NCBI GenBank assembly: GCA_026874595.1
Contig: CM049318.1
Location: forward strand, 41,336,456-41,400,455
Direction: 5' to 3'
DNA: 64,000 nt
Source: Sipunculus nudus
Lineage: Eukaryota > Annelida > Sipuncula > Golfingiida > Sipunculidae
Each line of letters begins with the position of its first letter. The stretch's first letter is position 1. Below the pieces are notes generated by a model that saw nothing but the letters and a program-made list of their open reading frames with translations, was not told where the DNA came from and did no database searches. A program made the position numbers and the translations under genes. Shown here piece after piece: positions 1-14,310 of this stretch.

Positions 1-3000
1 TGACACCAACAGCCACACCAACAGTTACACCAACAGTGACTTACACACCAACTGTCACTCCAACAGTCACCTCAACAATGACTCCAACAGTGACACCAAC
101 AGCAACACCAACACTGACATACACACCAACCATTACACCTACAGTAACACCAACAGTAACACCAACAATCACACCAACTGGCACTCCAACTGTGACATAC
201 ACACCAACAGTGACATATACACCAACAGTTACACCAACAGCCACACCAACAGTGACTTATACACCAACAGTCACTCCAACTGCTACTCCAACTGTCACAT
301 ACACTCCAACAGTGACACCAACAATCACATACACACCAACAGTTACACCAACAGTTACACCAACAGCCACACCAACAGTGACTTATACACCAACAGTCAC
401 TCCAACTGGCACTCCAACTGTGACATACACACCAACAGTGACACCAACAGCCACACCTACAGTTACACCAACAGTGACTTACACACCAACTGTCACTCCA
501 ACTGTGACATACACACCAACAGTGACACCAACAGCAACATCAACAGTGACATACACACCAACTATTACACCTACAGTAACACCAACAGTAACACCAACAG
601 TCACACCAACTGGCACTCCAACTGTGACATACACACCAACAGTGACTTATACACCAACAGTCACTCCAACTGCTACTCCAACTGTAACATACACACCATC
701 AGTGACATCAACTGCCACACCAACAGTGACTTATACACCAACAGTCACTCCAACTGGCACTCCAACTGCTACTCCAACTGTCACATACACTCCAACAGTG
801 ACACCAACAATCACATACACACCAACAGTTACACCAACAGTGACACAAACAGCCACACCAACAGTGACTTATACACCAACAGTCACTCCAACTGGCACTC
901 CAACTGTGACATACACACCAACAGTGACACCAACAGCCACACCAACAGTTACACCAACAGTGACTTACACACCAACTGTCACTCCAACAGTCACCTCAAC
1001 AGTGACTCCAACAGCAACACCAACACTGACATACACACCAACAATTACGCCTACAGTAACACGAACAGTAACACCAACAGTCACACCAACTGGCACTCCA
1101 ACTGTGACATACACACCAACAGTGACATATACACCAACAGTTACACCAACAGCCACACCAACAGTGACTTATACACCAACAGTCACACCAACTGCTACTC
1201 CAACTGTCACATACACTCCAACAGTGACACCAACAATCACATACACACCAACAGTCACACCAACAGTGACACCAACAGCCACACCAACAGTGACTTATAA
1301 ACCAACAGTCACTCCAACTGGCACTCCAACTGTGACATACACACCAACAGTGACACCAACAGTGACACCAACAGCCACACCAACAGTGACTTATACACCA
1401 ACAGTCACTCCAACTGGCACTCCAACTGTGACATACACACCAACAGTGACACCAACAGTGACACCAACAGCCACACCAACAGTGACTTATACACCAACAG
1501 TCACTCCAACTGCTACTCCAACTGTCACATACACTCCAACAGTGACACCAACAATCACATACACACCAACAGTCACACCAACAGTGACACCAACAGTTAC
1601 ACCAACAGTGACTTACACACCAACTGTCACTCCAACAGTCACCTCAACAGTGACTCCAACAGTGACACCAACAGCAACACCAACACTGACATACACACCA
1701 ACCATTACACCTACAGTAACACCAACAGTAACACCAACAGTCACTCCAACTGCCACTCCAACTGTCACATACACTCCAACAGTGACACCAACAATCACAT
1801 ACACACCAACAGTTACACCAACAGCCAAACCAACAGTGACTTATACTCCAACAGTCACTCCAACTGGCACTCCAACTGTGACATACACACCATCAGTGAC
1901 ACCAACAGCCACACTAACAGTTACACCAACAGTGACTTACACACCAACTGTCACTCCAACAGTCACTCCAACAATGACCCCAACAGTGACACCAACAGCA
2001 ACACCAACAGTGACATACACACCAACCCTTACACCAACAGTTACACCAACAGCCACACCAACAGTGACTTATACACCAACAGTAACTCCAACTGGCACTC
2101 CAACTGTGACATTCACACCAACAGTGACACCAACAGCCACACCAACAATTACACCAACAGTGACTTACACACCAACTGTCACTCCAACAGTCACCTCAAC
2201 AGTGACTCCAACAGCAACAGCAACACTGACATACACACCAACCATTACACCTACAGTAACACCAACAGTAACACCAACAGTCACACCAACTGGCACACCA
2301 ACTGTCACATACACTCCAACAGTGACACCAACAATCACATACACACCAACAGTTACACCAACAGTTACACCAACAGCCACACCAACAGTGACTTATACAC
2401 CAACAGTCACTCCAACTGGCACTCCAACTGTGACATACTCACTAACAGTGACACCAACAGTGACACCAACAGCCACACCAACAGTGACTTATACACCAAC
2501 AGTCACTCCAACTGCTACTCCAACTGTCACATACACACCAACAGTGACACCAACAGCCACACCAACAGTGACTTATACACCAACAGTCACTCCAACTGGC
2601 ACTCCAACTGTGACATACACACCAACAGTGACACCAACAGCCACACCAACAGTTACACCAACAGTGACTTACACACCAACTGTCACTCCAACAGTCACCT
2701 CAACAGTGACTCCAACAGCAACACCAACAGTGACATACACACCAACCATTACACCTACAGTAACACCAACAGTAACACCAACAGTCACACCAACTGGCAC
2801 TCCAACTGTGACATACACACCAACAGTGACATATACACCAACAGTTACACCAACAGCCACACCAACAGTGACTTATACACCAACAGTCCCTCTAACTGCT
2901 ACTCCAACTGTGACATACACACCAACAGTTACACCAACAGTGACACCAACAGCCACACCAACAGTGACTTATACACCAACAGTCACTCCAACTGGCACTC

Positions 3001-6000
3001 CAACTGTGACATACACACCAACAGTTACACCAACAGTGACACCAACAGCCACACCAACAGTGACTTATACACCAACAGTCACTCCAACTGGCACTCCAAC
3101 TGTGACATACACACCAACAGTGACACCAACTGCCACACCAACAGTTACACCAACAGTGACTTACACACCAACTGTCACTCCAACAGTCACCTCAACAGTG
3201 ACTCCAACAGCAACACTAACACTGACATACACACCAACAATTACACCTACAGTAACACAAACAGTAACACCAACAGTCACACCAACTGGCACTCCAACTG
3301 TCACATACACACCAACAGTGACATATACACCAACAGTGACACCAACAGCCACACCAACAGTGACTTATACACCAACAGTCACTCCAACTGCTACTCCAAC
3401 TGTCACATACACTCCAACAGTGACACCAACAATCACATACACACCAACAGTCACACCAACAGTGACACCAACAGTTACACCAACAGTGACTTACACACCA
3501 ACTGTCACTCCAACAGTCACCTCAACAGTGACTCCAACAGTGACACCAACAGCAACACCAACACTGACATACACACCAACCATTACACCTACAGTAACAC
3601 CAACAGTAACACCAACAGTCACTCCAACTGCCACTCAAACTGTCACATTCACTCCAACAGTGACACCAACAATCACATACACACCAACAGTTACACCAAC
3701 AGTTACACCAACAGCCAAACCAACAGTGACTTACACACCAACTGTCACTCCAACAGTCACTCCAACAATGACCCAAACAGTGACACCAACAGCAACACCA
3801 ACAGTGACATACACACCAACCCTTACACCAACAGTTGCACCAACAGCCACACCAACAGTGACTTATACACCAACAGTCACTCCAACTGGCACTCCAACTG
3901 TGACATTCACACCAACAGTGACACCAACAGCCACACCAACAATTACACCAACAGTGACTTACACACCAACTGTCACTCCAACAGTCACCTCAACAGTGAC
4001 TCCAACAGCAACAGCAACACTGACATACACACCAACCATTACACCTACAGGAACACCAACAGTAACATCAACAGTCACACCAACTGGCACTCCAACTGTC
4101 ACATACACTCCAACAGTGACACCAACAATCACATACACACCAACAGTTACACCAACAGTTACACCAACAGCCACACCAACAGTGACTTATACACCAACAG
4201 TCACTCCAACTGGCACTCCAACTGTGACATACACACCAACAGTGACACCAACAGTGACACCAACAGCCACACCAACAGTGACTTATACACCAACAGTCAC
4301 TCCAACTGCTACTCCAACTGTGACATACACACCAACAGTGACACCAACAGCCACACCAACAGTGACTTATACACCAACAGTCACTCCAACTGGCACTCCA
4401 ACTGTGACATACACACCAACAGTGACACCAACAGCCACACCAACAGTTACACCAACAGTGACTTTCACACCAACTGTCACTCCAACAGTCATCTCAACAG
4501 TGACTCCAACAGCAACACCAACACTGACATTCACACCAACAATTACACCTACAGTAACACCAACAGTAACACCAACAGTCACACCAACAGCCACTCCAAC
4601 TGTGACATACACACCAACAGTCACATATACACCAACAGTTACACCAACAGCCACACCAACAGTGACTTATACACCAACAGTCACTCCAACTGCTACTCCA
4701 ACTGTCACATACACTCCAACAGTGACACAAACAATCACATACACACCAACAGTCACACCAACAGTGACACCAACAGCCACACCAACAGTGACTTATACAC
4801 CAACAGTCACTCAAACTGGCACTCAAACTGTGACATACACACCAACAGTGACACCAACAGCTACACCAACAGTTACACCAACAGTGACTTACACACCAAC
4901 TGTCACTCCAACAGTCACCTCAACAGTGACTCCAACAGTGACACCAACAGCAACACCAACAGTGACATACACACCAACCGTTACACCTACAGTAACACCA
5001 ACAGTAACACCAACAGTCACACCAACTGGCACTCCAACTGTGACATACACACCAACAGTGACATATACACCAACAGTCACTCCAACTGGCACTCCAACTG
5101 TGACATTCACACCAACAGTGACACCAACAGCCACACCAACAATTACACCAACAGTGACTTACACACCAACTGTCACTCCAACAGTCACCTCAACAGTGAC
5201 TCCAACAGCAACAGCAACACTGACATACACACCAACCATTACACCTACAGAAACACCAACAGTAACACCAACAGTCACACCAACTGGCACTCCAACTGTC
5301 ACATACACTCCAACAGTGACACCAACAATCACATACACACCAACAGTTACACCAACAGTTACACCAACAGCCACACCAACAGTGACTTATACACCAACAG
5401 TCACTCCAACTGCTACTCCAACTGTCACATACACTCCAACAGTGACACAAACAATCACATACACACCAACAGTTACACCAACAGTGACACCAACAGCCAC
5501 ACCAACAGTGACTTATACACCAACAGTCACTCCAACTGGCACTCCAACTGTGACATACACACCAACAGTGACACCAACAGCCACACCAACAGTTACACCA
5601 ACAGTGACTTACACACCAACTGTCACTCCAACAGTCACTTCGTCAGTGACTCCAACAATGACACCAACAGCAACACCAACACTGACATACACACCAACCA
5701 ATACACCTACAGTAACACCAACAGTGACTTATACACCAACAGTCACTCCAACTGGCACTCCAACTGTGACATACACACCAACAGTGACACCGACAGCCAC
5801 ACCAACAGTTACACCAACAGTGACTTACACACCAACTGTCAGTCAAACTGTGACATACACACCAACAGTGACACCAACAGCAACACCAACAGTGACATAC
5901 ACACCAACTATTACACCAACAGTTACACCAACAGTGACTTACACACCAACTGTCACTCCAACTGTGACATACACACCAACAGTGACTCCAACAGCAACAC

Positions 6001-9000
6001 CAACACTGACATACACACCAACAATTACACCTACAGTAACACCAACAGTAACACCAACAGTCACACCAACTGGCACTCCAACTGTGACATACACACCAAC
6101 AGTGACATATACACCAACAGTTACACCAACAGCCACACCAACAGTGACTTATACTCCAACAGTCACTCCAACTGCTACTCCAACTGTCACATACACTCCA
6201 ACAGTGACACCAACAATCACATACACACCAACAGTCACACCAACAGTGACACCAACAGTTACATCAACAGTGACTTACACACCAACTGTCACTCCAACAG
6301 TCACCTCAACAGTGACTCCAACAGTGACACCAACAGCAACACCAACACTGACATACACTCCAACAGTGACACCAACAATCACATACACACCAACAGTCAC
6401 ACCAACAGTGACACCAACAGTTACATCAACAGTGACTTACACACCAACTGTCACTCCAACAGTCACCTCAACAGTGACTCCAACAGTGACACCAACAGCA
6501 ACACCAACACTGACATACACACCAACCATTACACCTACAGTAACACCAACAGTAACACCAACAGTCACTCCAACTGCTACTCCAACTGTGACATACACTC
6601 CAACAGTGACACCAACAATCACATACACACCAACAGTTACACCAACAGTTACACCAACAGCCAAACCAACAGTGACTTATACAACAACAGTCACTCCAAC
6701 TGGCACTCCAACTGTGACATTCACACCAACAGTGACACCAACAGCCACACCAACAATTACACCATCAGTGACTTACACACCAACTGTCACTCCAACAATC
6801 ACCTCAACAGTGACTCCAACAGCAACAGCAACACTGACATACACACCAACCATTACACCTACAGTAACACCAACAGTAACACCAACAGTCACACCAACTG
6901 GCACTCCAACTGTGACATACACACCAACAGTGACATATACACCAACAGTTACACCAACAGCCACACCAACAGTGACTTATACACCAACAGTCACTCCAAC
7001 TGCTACTCCATCTGTCACATACACTCCAACAGTGACACAAACAAACACATACACACCAACATTTACACCAACATTGACACCAACAGCCACACCAACAGTG
7101 ACTTATACACCAACAGTCACTCCAACTGGCACTCCAACTGTGACATACACACCAACAGTGACACCAACAGCCACACCAACAGTGACACCAACAGCCACAC
7201 CAACAGTTACACCAACAGTGACTTACACACCAACTGTCACTCCAACTGTGACATACACACCAACAGTGACACCAACAGCCACACCAACAGTGACTTATAC
7301 ACCAACAGTCACTCCAACTGGCACTCCAACTGTGACATACACACCAACAGTTACACCAACAGTGACACCAACTGCCACACCAACAGTGACTTACACACCA
7401 ACTGTCACTCCAACTGTGACATACACACCAACAGTGACACCAACAGCCACACCAACAGTGACTTATACACCAACAGTCACTCCAACTGGCACTCCAACTG
7501 TGACATACACACCAACAGTTACACCAACAGTGACACCAACAGCCATACCAACAGTGACTTATACACCAACAGTCACTCCAACTGGCACTCCAACTGTGAC
7601 ATACACACCAACAGTGACACCAACAGCCACACCAACAGTTACACCAACAGTGACTTACACACCAACTGTCACTCTAACAGTCACTCCAACAGTGACCCCA
7701 ACAGTGACACCAACAGCAACACCAACAGTGACATACACACCAACAGTCACTCCAACAGTGACTTATACACCAACAGTCACTCCAACTGGCACTCCAACTG
7801 TGACATTCACACCAACAGTGACACCAACAGCCACACCAACAGTTACACCAACAGTGACTTACACACCAACTGTCACTCCAACAATCACCTCAACAGTGAC
7901 TCCAACAGCAACACCAACACTTACATACACACCAACCATTACACCTACAGTAACACCAACAGTAACACCAACAGTCACACCAACTGGCACTCCAACTGTG
8001 ACATACACACCAACAGTGACATATACACCAACAGTTACACCAACAGCCACACCAACAGTGACTTATACACCAACAGTCACTCCAACTGCTACTCCATCTG
8101 TCACATTCACTCCAACAGTGACACAAACAAACACATACACACCAACATTTACACCAACATTGACACCAACAGCCACACCAACAGTGACTTATACACCAAC
8201 AGTCACTCCAACTGGCACTCCAACTGTGACATACACACCAACAGTGACACCAACAGCCACACCAACAGTGACACCAACAGCCACACCAACAGTTACACCA
8301 ACAGTGACTTACACACCAACTGTCACTCCAACTGTGACATACACACCAACAGTGACACCAACAGCCACACCAACAGTGACTTATACACCAACAGTCACTC
8401 CAACTGGCACTCCAACTGTGACATACACACCAACAGTTACACCAACAGTGACACCAACAGCCACACCAACAGTGACTTACACACCAACTGTCACTCCAAC
8501 TGTGACATACACACAAACAGTGACACCAACAGCCACACCAACAGTGACTTATACACCAACAGTCACTCCAACTGGCACTCCAACTGTGACATACACACCA
8601 ACAGTTACACCAACAGTGACACCAACAGCCACACCAACAGTGACTTATACACCAACAGTCACTCCAACTGGCACTCCAACTGTGACATACACACCAACAG
8701 TGACACCAACAGCCACACCAACAGTTACACCAACAGTGACTTACACACCAACTGTCACTCCAACTGTGACATACACACCAACAGTGACACCAACAGCAAC
8801 ACCAACAGTGACATACACACCAACCATTACACCTACAGTAACACCAACAGTCACACCAACTGGCACTCCAACTGTGACATACACACCAACAGTGACTTAT
8901 ACACCAACAGTCACTCCAACTGCTACTCCAACTGTCACATACACTCCAACAGTGACACCAACAATCACATACACACCAACAGTGACTTATACACCAACAG

Positions 9001-12000
9001 TCACTGCAACTGGCACTCCAACTGTGACATACACACCAACAGTTACACCAACAGAGACACCAACAGCCACACCAACAGTGACTTATACACCAACAGTCAC
9101 TCCAACTGGCACTCCAACTGTGACATACACACCAACAGTGACACCAACAGCCACACCAACAGTTACACCAACAGTGACTTACACACCAACTGTCACTCCA
9201 ACTGTGACATACACACCAACAGTGACACCAACAGCAACACCAACAGTGACATACACACCAACCATTACACCTACAGTAACACCAACAGTCACACCAACTG
9301 GCACTCCAACTGTGACATACACACCAACAGTGACTTATACGCCAATAGTCACTCCAACTGCTACTCCAACTGTCACATACACTCCAACAGTGACACCAAC
9401 AATCACATACACCCCAACAGTGTCACCAACAGTGATACCGACAGCCACACCAACAGTGACTTATACACCAACAGTCACTGCAACTGGCACTCCAACTGTG
9501 ACATACACACCAACAGTGACACCAACAGCCACACCAATAGTTACACCAACAGTGACTTACACACCAACTGTCTCTCCAACTGTGACATACACACCAACAG
9601 TGACACAAACAGAAACACCAACAGTGACATACACACCAACCATTACACCTACAGTAACACCAACAGTAACACGAACAGTCACACCAACTGGCACTCCAAC
9701 TGTGACATACACACCAACAGTGACTTATACACCAACAGTCACTCCAACTGCTACTCCAACTGTCACATACACACAAACAGTGACACCAACAGCCACACCA
9801 ACAGTTACACCAACAGTGACTTACACACCAACTGTCACTCCAACAGTCACCTCAACAGTGACTCCAACAGCAACACCAACACTGACATACACACCAACCA
9901 TTACACCTACAGTAACACAAACAGTAACACCAACAGTCACACCAACTGGAACTCCAACTGTGACATACACACCAACAGTGACAAATACACCAACAGTTAC
10001 ACCAACAGCCACACCAACAGTGACTTATACACCAACAGTCACTCCAACTGGCACTCCAACTGTGACATACACACCAACAGTGACACCAACAGCCACACCA
10101 ACAGTTACACCAACAGTGACTTACACACCAACTGTCACTCCAACTGTGACATACACACCAACAGTGACACCAACAGCAACACCAACAGTGACATACACAC
10201 CAACCATTACACCTACAGTAACACGAACAGTCACACCAACTGGCACTCCAACTGTGACATACACACCAACAGTGACTTATACACCAACAGTCACTCCAAC
10301 TGCTACTCCAACTGTCACATACACACAAACAGTGACACCAACAGCCACACCAACAGTTACACCAACAGTGACTTACACACCAACTGTCACTCCAACAGTC
10401 ACCACAACAGTGACTCCAACAGCAACACCAACACTGACATACACACCAACCATTACACCTACAGTAACACAAACAGTAACACCAACAGTCACACCAACTG
10501 GAACTCCAACTGTGACATACACACCAACAGTGACAAATACACCAACAGTTACACCAACAGCCACACCAACAGTGACTTATACACCAACAGTCACTCCAAC
10601 TGCTACTCCAACTGTCACATACACTCCAACAGTGATACCAACAAACACATACACACCAACAGTTACACCAACAGTGACACCAACAGCCACACCAACAGTG
10701 ACTTATACACCAACAGTCACTCCAACTGGCACTCCAATTGTGACATACACACCAACAGTGACACCAACAGCCACACCAACAGTTACACCAACAGTGACTT
10801 ACACACCAACTGTCACTCCAACTGTGACATACACACCAACAGTGACACCAACAGCAACACCAACAGAGACATACACACCAACTGTTACACCTACAGTAAC
10901 ACCAACAGTAACACCAACAGTCACACCAACTGGCACTCCAACTGTGACATACACACCAACAGTGACTTATACACCAACAGTCACTCCAACTGCTACTCCA
11001 ACTGTCACATACACACCAACAGTGACACCAACAGCCACACTTACAGTGACTTATACACCAACAGTCACTCCAACTGGCACTCCAACTGTGACATACACAC
11101 CAACAGTTACACCAACTGTGACTTACACACCAACTGTCACTCCAACAGTCACTCCAACAGTGACACCAACAGCAACACCAACAGTGACATACACACCGAC
11201 CCTTACACCAACAGTTACACCAACAGCCACACCAACAGTGACTTATACACCAACAGTCACTCCAACTGTGACATACACACCAACAGTGACACCAACAGCC
11301 ACACAAACAGTTACACCAACAGTGACTTATACACCAACTGTCACTCCAACCGTCACCTCAACAGTGACTCCAACAGCAACACCAACACTGACATACACAC
11401 CAACTATTACACCTACAGTAACACCAACAGTAACACCAACAGTCACACCAACTGGCACTCCAACTGTGACATACACACCAACATTGACATATACACCAAC
11501 AGTTACACCAACAGCCACACCAACAGTGACTTATACACCAACAGTCACTCCAACTGCTACTCAAACTGTCACATACACTCCAACAGTGACACCAACAAAC
11601 ACATACACACCAACAGTTACACCATCAGTGACACCAACAGCCACACCAACAGTGACTTATACACCAACAGTCACTCCAACTGGCACTCCAACTGTGACAT
11701 ACACACCAACAGTGACACCAACAGCCACACAAACAGTTACACCAACAGTGACTTATACACCAACTGTCACTCCAACAGTCACCTCAACAGTGACTCCAAC
11801 AGCAACACCAACACTGACATACACACCAACTATTACACCTACAGTAACACCAACAGTAACACCAACAGTCACACCAACTGGCACTCCAACTGTGACATAC
11901 ACACCAACAGTGACATATACACCAACAGTTACACCAACAGCCACACCAACAGTGACTTATACACCAACAGTCACTCCAACTGCTACTCCAACTGTCACAT

Positions 12001-14310
12001 ACACTCCAACAGTGACACCAACAAACACATACACACCAACAGTTACACCAACAGTGACACCAACAGCCACACCAACAGTGACTTATACACCAACAGTCAC
12101 TCCAACTGGCACTCCAACTGTGACATACACACCAACAGTGACACCAACAGCCACACCAACAGTTACACCAACAGTGACTTACACACCAACTGTCACTCCA
12201 ACTGTGACATACACACCAACAGTGACACCAACAGCAACACCAACAGTGACATACACACCAACCGTTACACCTACAGTAACACCAACAGTAACACCAACAG
12301 TCACACCAACTGGCACTCCAACTGTGACATACACACCAACAGTGACTTATACACCAACAGTCTCTCCAACTGCTACTCCAACTGTCACATACACACCAAC
12401 AGTGACACCAACAGCCACACTAACAGTGACTTATACACCAATAGTCACTCCAACTGGCACTCCAACTGTGACATACACACCAACAGTTACACCAACTGTG
12501 ACTTACACACCAACTGTCACTCCAACTGGCACTCCAACTGTGACATACACACCAACAGTTACACCAACTGTGACTTACACACCAACTGTCACTCCAACTG
12601 GCACTCCAACTGTGACATACACACCATCAGTGACACCAACAGCCACACAAACAGTTACACCAACAGTGACTTACACACCAACTGTCACTCCAACAGTCAC
12701 CTCAACAGTGACTCCAACAGCAACACCAACACTGACATCCACACCAACTATTACACCTACAGTAACACCAACAGTAACACCAACAGTCACACCAACTGGC
12801 ACTCCAACTGTGACATACACACCAACAGTGACATATACACCAACAGTTACACCAACAGCCACACCAACAGTGACTTATACACCAACAGTCACTCCAACTG
12901 CTACTCCAACTGTCACATACACTCCAACAGTGACACCAACAAACACATACACACCAACAGTTACACCAACAGTGACACCAACAGCCACACCAACAGTGAC
13001 TTATACACCAACAGTCACTCCAACTGGCACTCCAACTGTGACATACACACCAACAGTGACACCAACAGCCACACCAACAGTTACACCAACAGTGACTTAC
13101 ACACCAACTGTCACTCCAACTGTGACATACACACCAACAGTGACACCAACAGCAACACCAACAGTGACATACACACTAACCGTTACACCTACAGTAACAC
13201 CAACAGTAACACCAACAGTCACACCAACTGGCACTCCAACTGTGACATACACACCAACAGTGACTTATACACCAACAGTCACTCCAACTGCTACTCCAAC
13301 TGTCACATACACACCAACAGTGACACCAACAGCCACACTAACAGTGACTTATACACCAACAGTCACTCCAACTGGCACTCCAACTGTGACATACACACCA
13401 ACAGTTACACCAACTGTGACTTACACACTAACTGTCACTCCAACAGTCACTCCAACAGTGACCCTAACAGTGACACCAACAGCAACACCAACAGTGACAT
13501 ACACACCAACCCTTACACCAACAGTTACACCAACAGCCACACCAACAGTGACTTATACACCAACAGTCACTCCAACTGGCACTCCAACTGTGACATACAC
13601 ACCAACAGTGACACCAACAGTTACACCAACAGTGACTTACACACCAACTGTCACTCCATCAGTCACCTCAACAGTGACTCCAACAGCAACACCAACACTG
13701 ACATACACACCAACCATTACACCTACAGTAACACCAACAGTAACACCAACAGTCTCACCAACAGTCACACCAACTGGCACTCCAACTGTGACATACACAC
13801 CTACAATGACATATACACCAACAGTTACACCAACAGCCACACCAACAGTGACTTATACACCAACTTACACTCCAACAGTGACTCCAACTGTCACATACAC
13901 TCCAACAGCAACACCAACAATCACATACACACCAACAGTCACACCAACAGTGACACCAACAGCCACACCAACAGTGACTTATACACCAACAGTCACTCCA
14001 ACTGGCACTCCAACAGTAACATACACACCAACAGTTACACCAACAGCTTCACCAACAGTGACATACACACAAACAGTGACACCAACAGTGACACCAACTG
14101 CTACTACAACTGTCACATACACTCCAACAGTTACACCAACAGTTACATATACACCAACAGTCACACCAACAATGACATACACTCCAACAGTCACTCCAAC
14201 AGTGACATACACACCAACTGTTACGCCAACAGGCACTCCAACTGGTACTCCAACTGTGACGACAACAGTAACACCAACGCTAACCAGCACTTTGACATAC
14301 ACTGCTACAG
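1..14310 (+). CDS. PTS/mucin exon: Thr-X dipeptide repeat, about 4,770 residues
   Basis: One exon, open at the left edge, reads in the frame starting at base 3 and closes at the donor acag|gttaga after 14310 (phase 1). Nearly every second residue is Thr. The residue between is Pro, Val, Ala, Tyr, Gly or Ile, with rare Ser, Leu, Phe, Asn, Gln, Lys or Arg. The common words are [24 protein letters not shown] and TPTGTPTV. There is no Cys and hardly any Lys or Arg, so the stretch should be extended, heavily O-glycosylated and resistant to trypsin-like proteases. No stop or frameshift interrupts 14.3 kb, which argues for purifying selection or ongoing repeat homogenisation. Open minus-strand frames here are by-products of the same repeat. 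The first in-frame GTG is not a start; the exon continues upstream. Confidence 0.93.

Noticed and set aside
36-38. GTG at 36 as a start codon of the giant ORF
   Set aside because: The frame is open to the window edge and the codon is an ordinary Val inside the repeat. This is an internal exon portion of a eukaryotic gene.
3522-13840. Long minus-strand frames rich in Cys/Trp or Val/Gly (up to 484 codons) across the mucin exon
   Set aside because: They are antisense translations of the same hexamer-based repeat, which lacks stops in those frames by composition. They have no start context or splice structure of their own.
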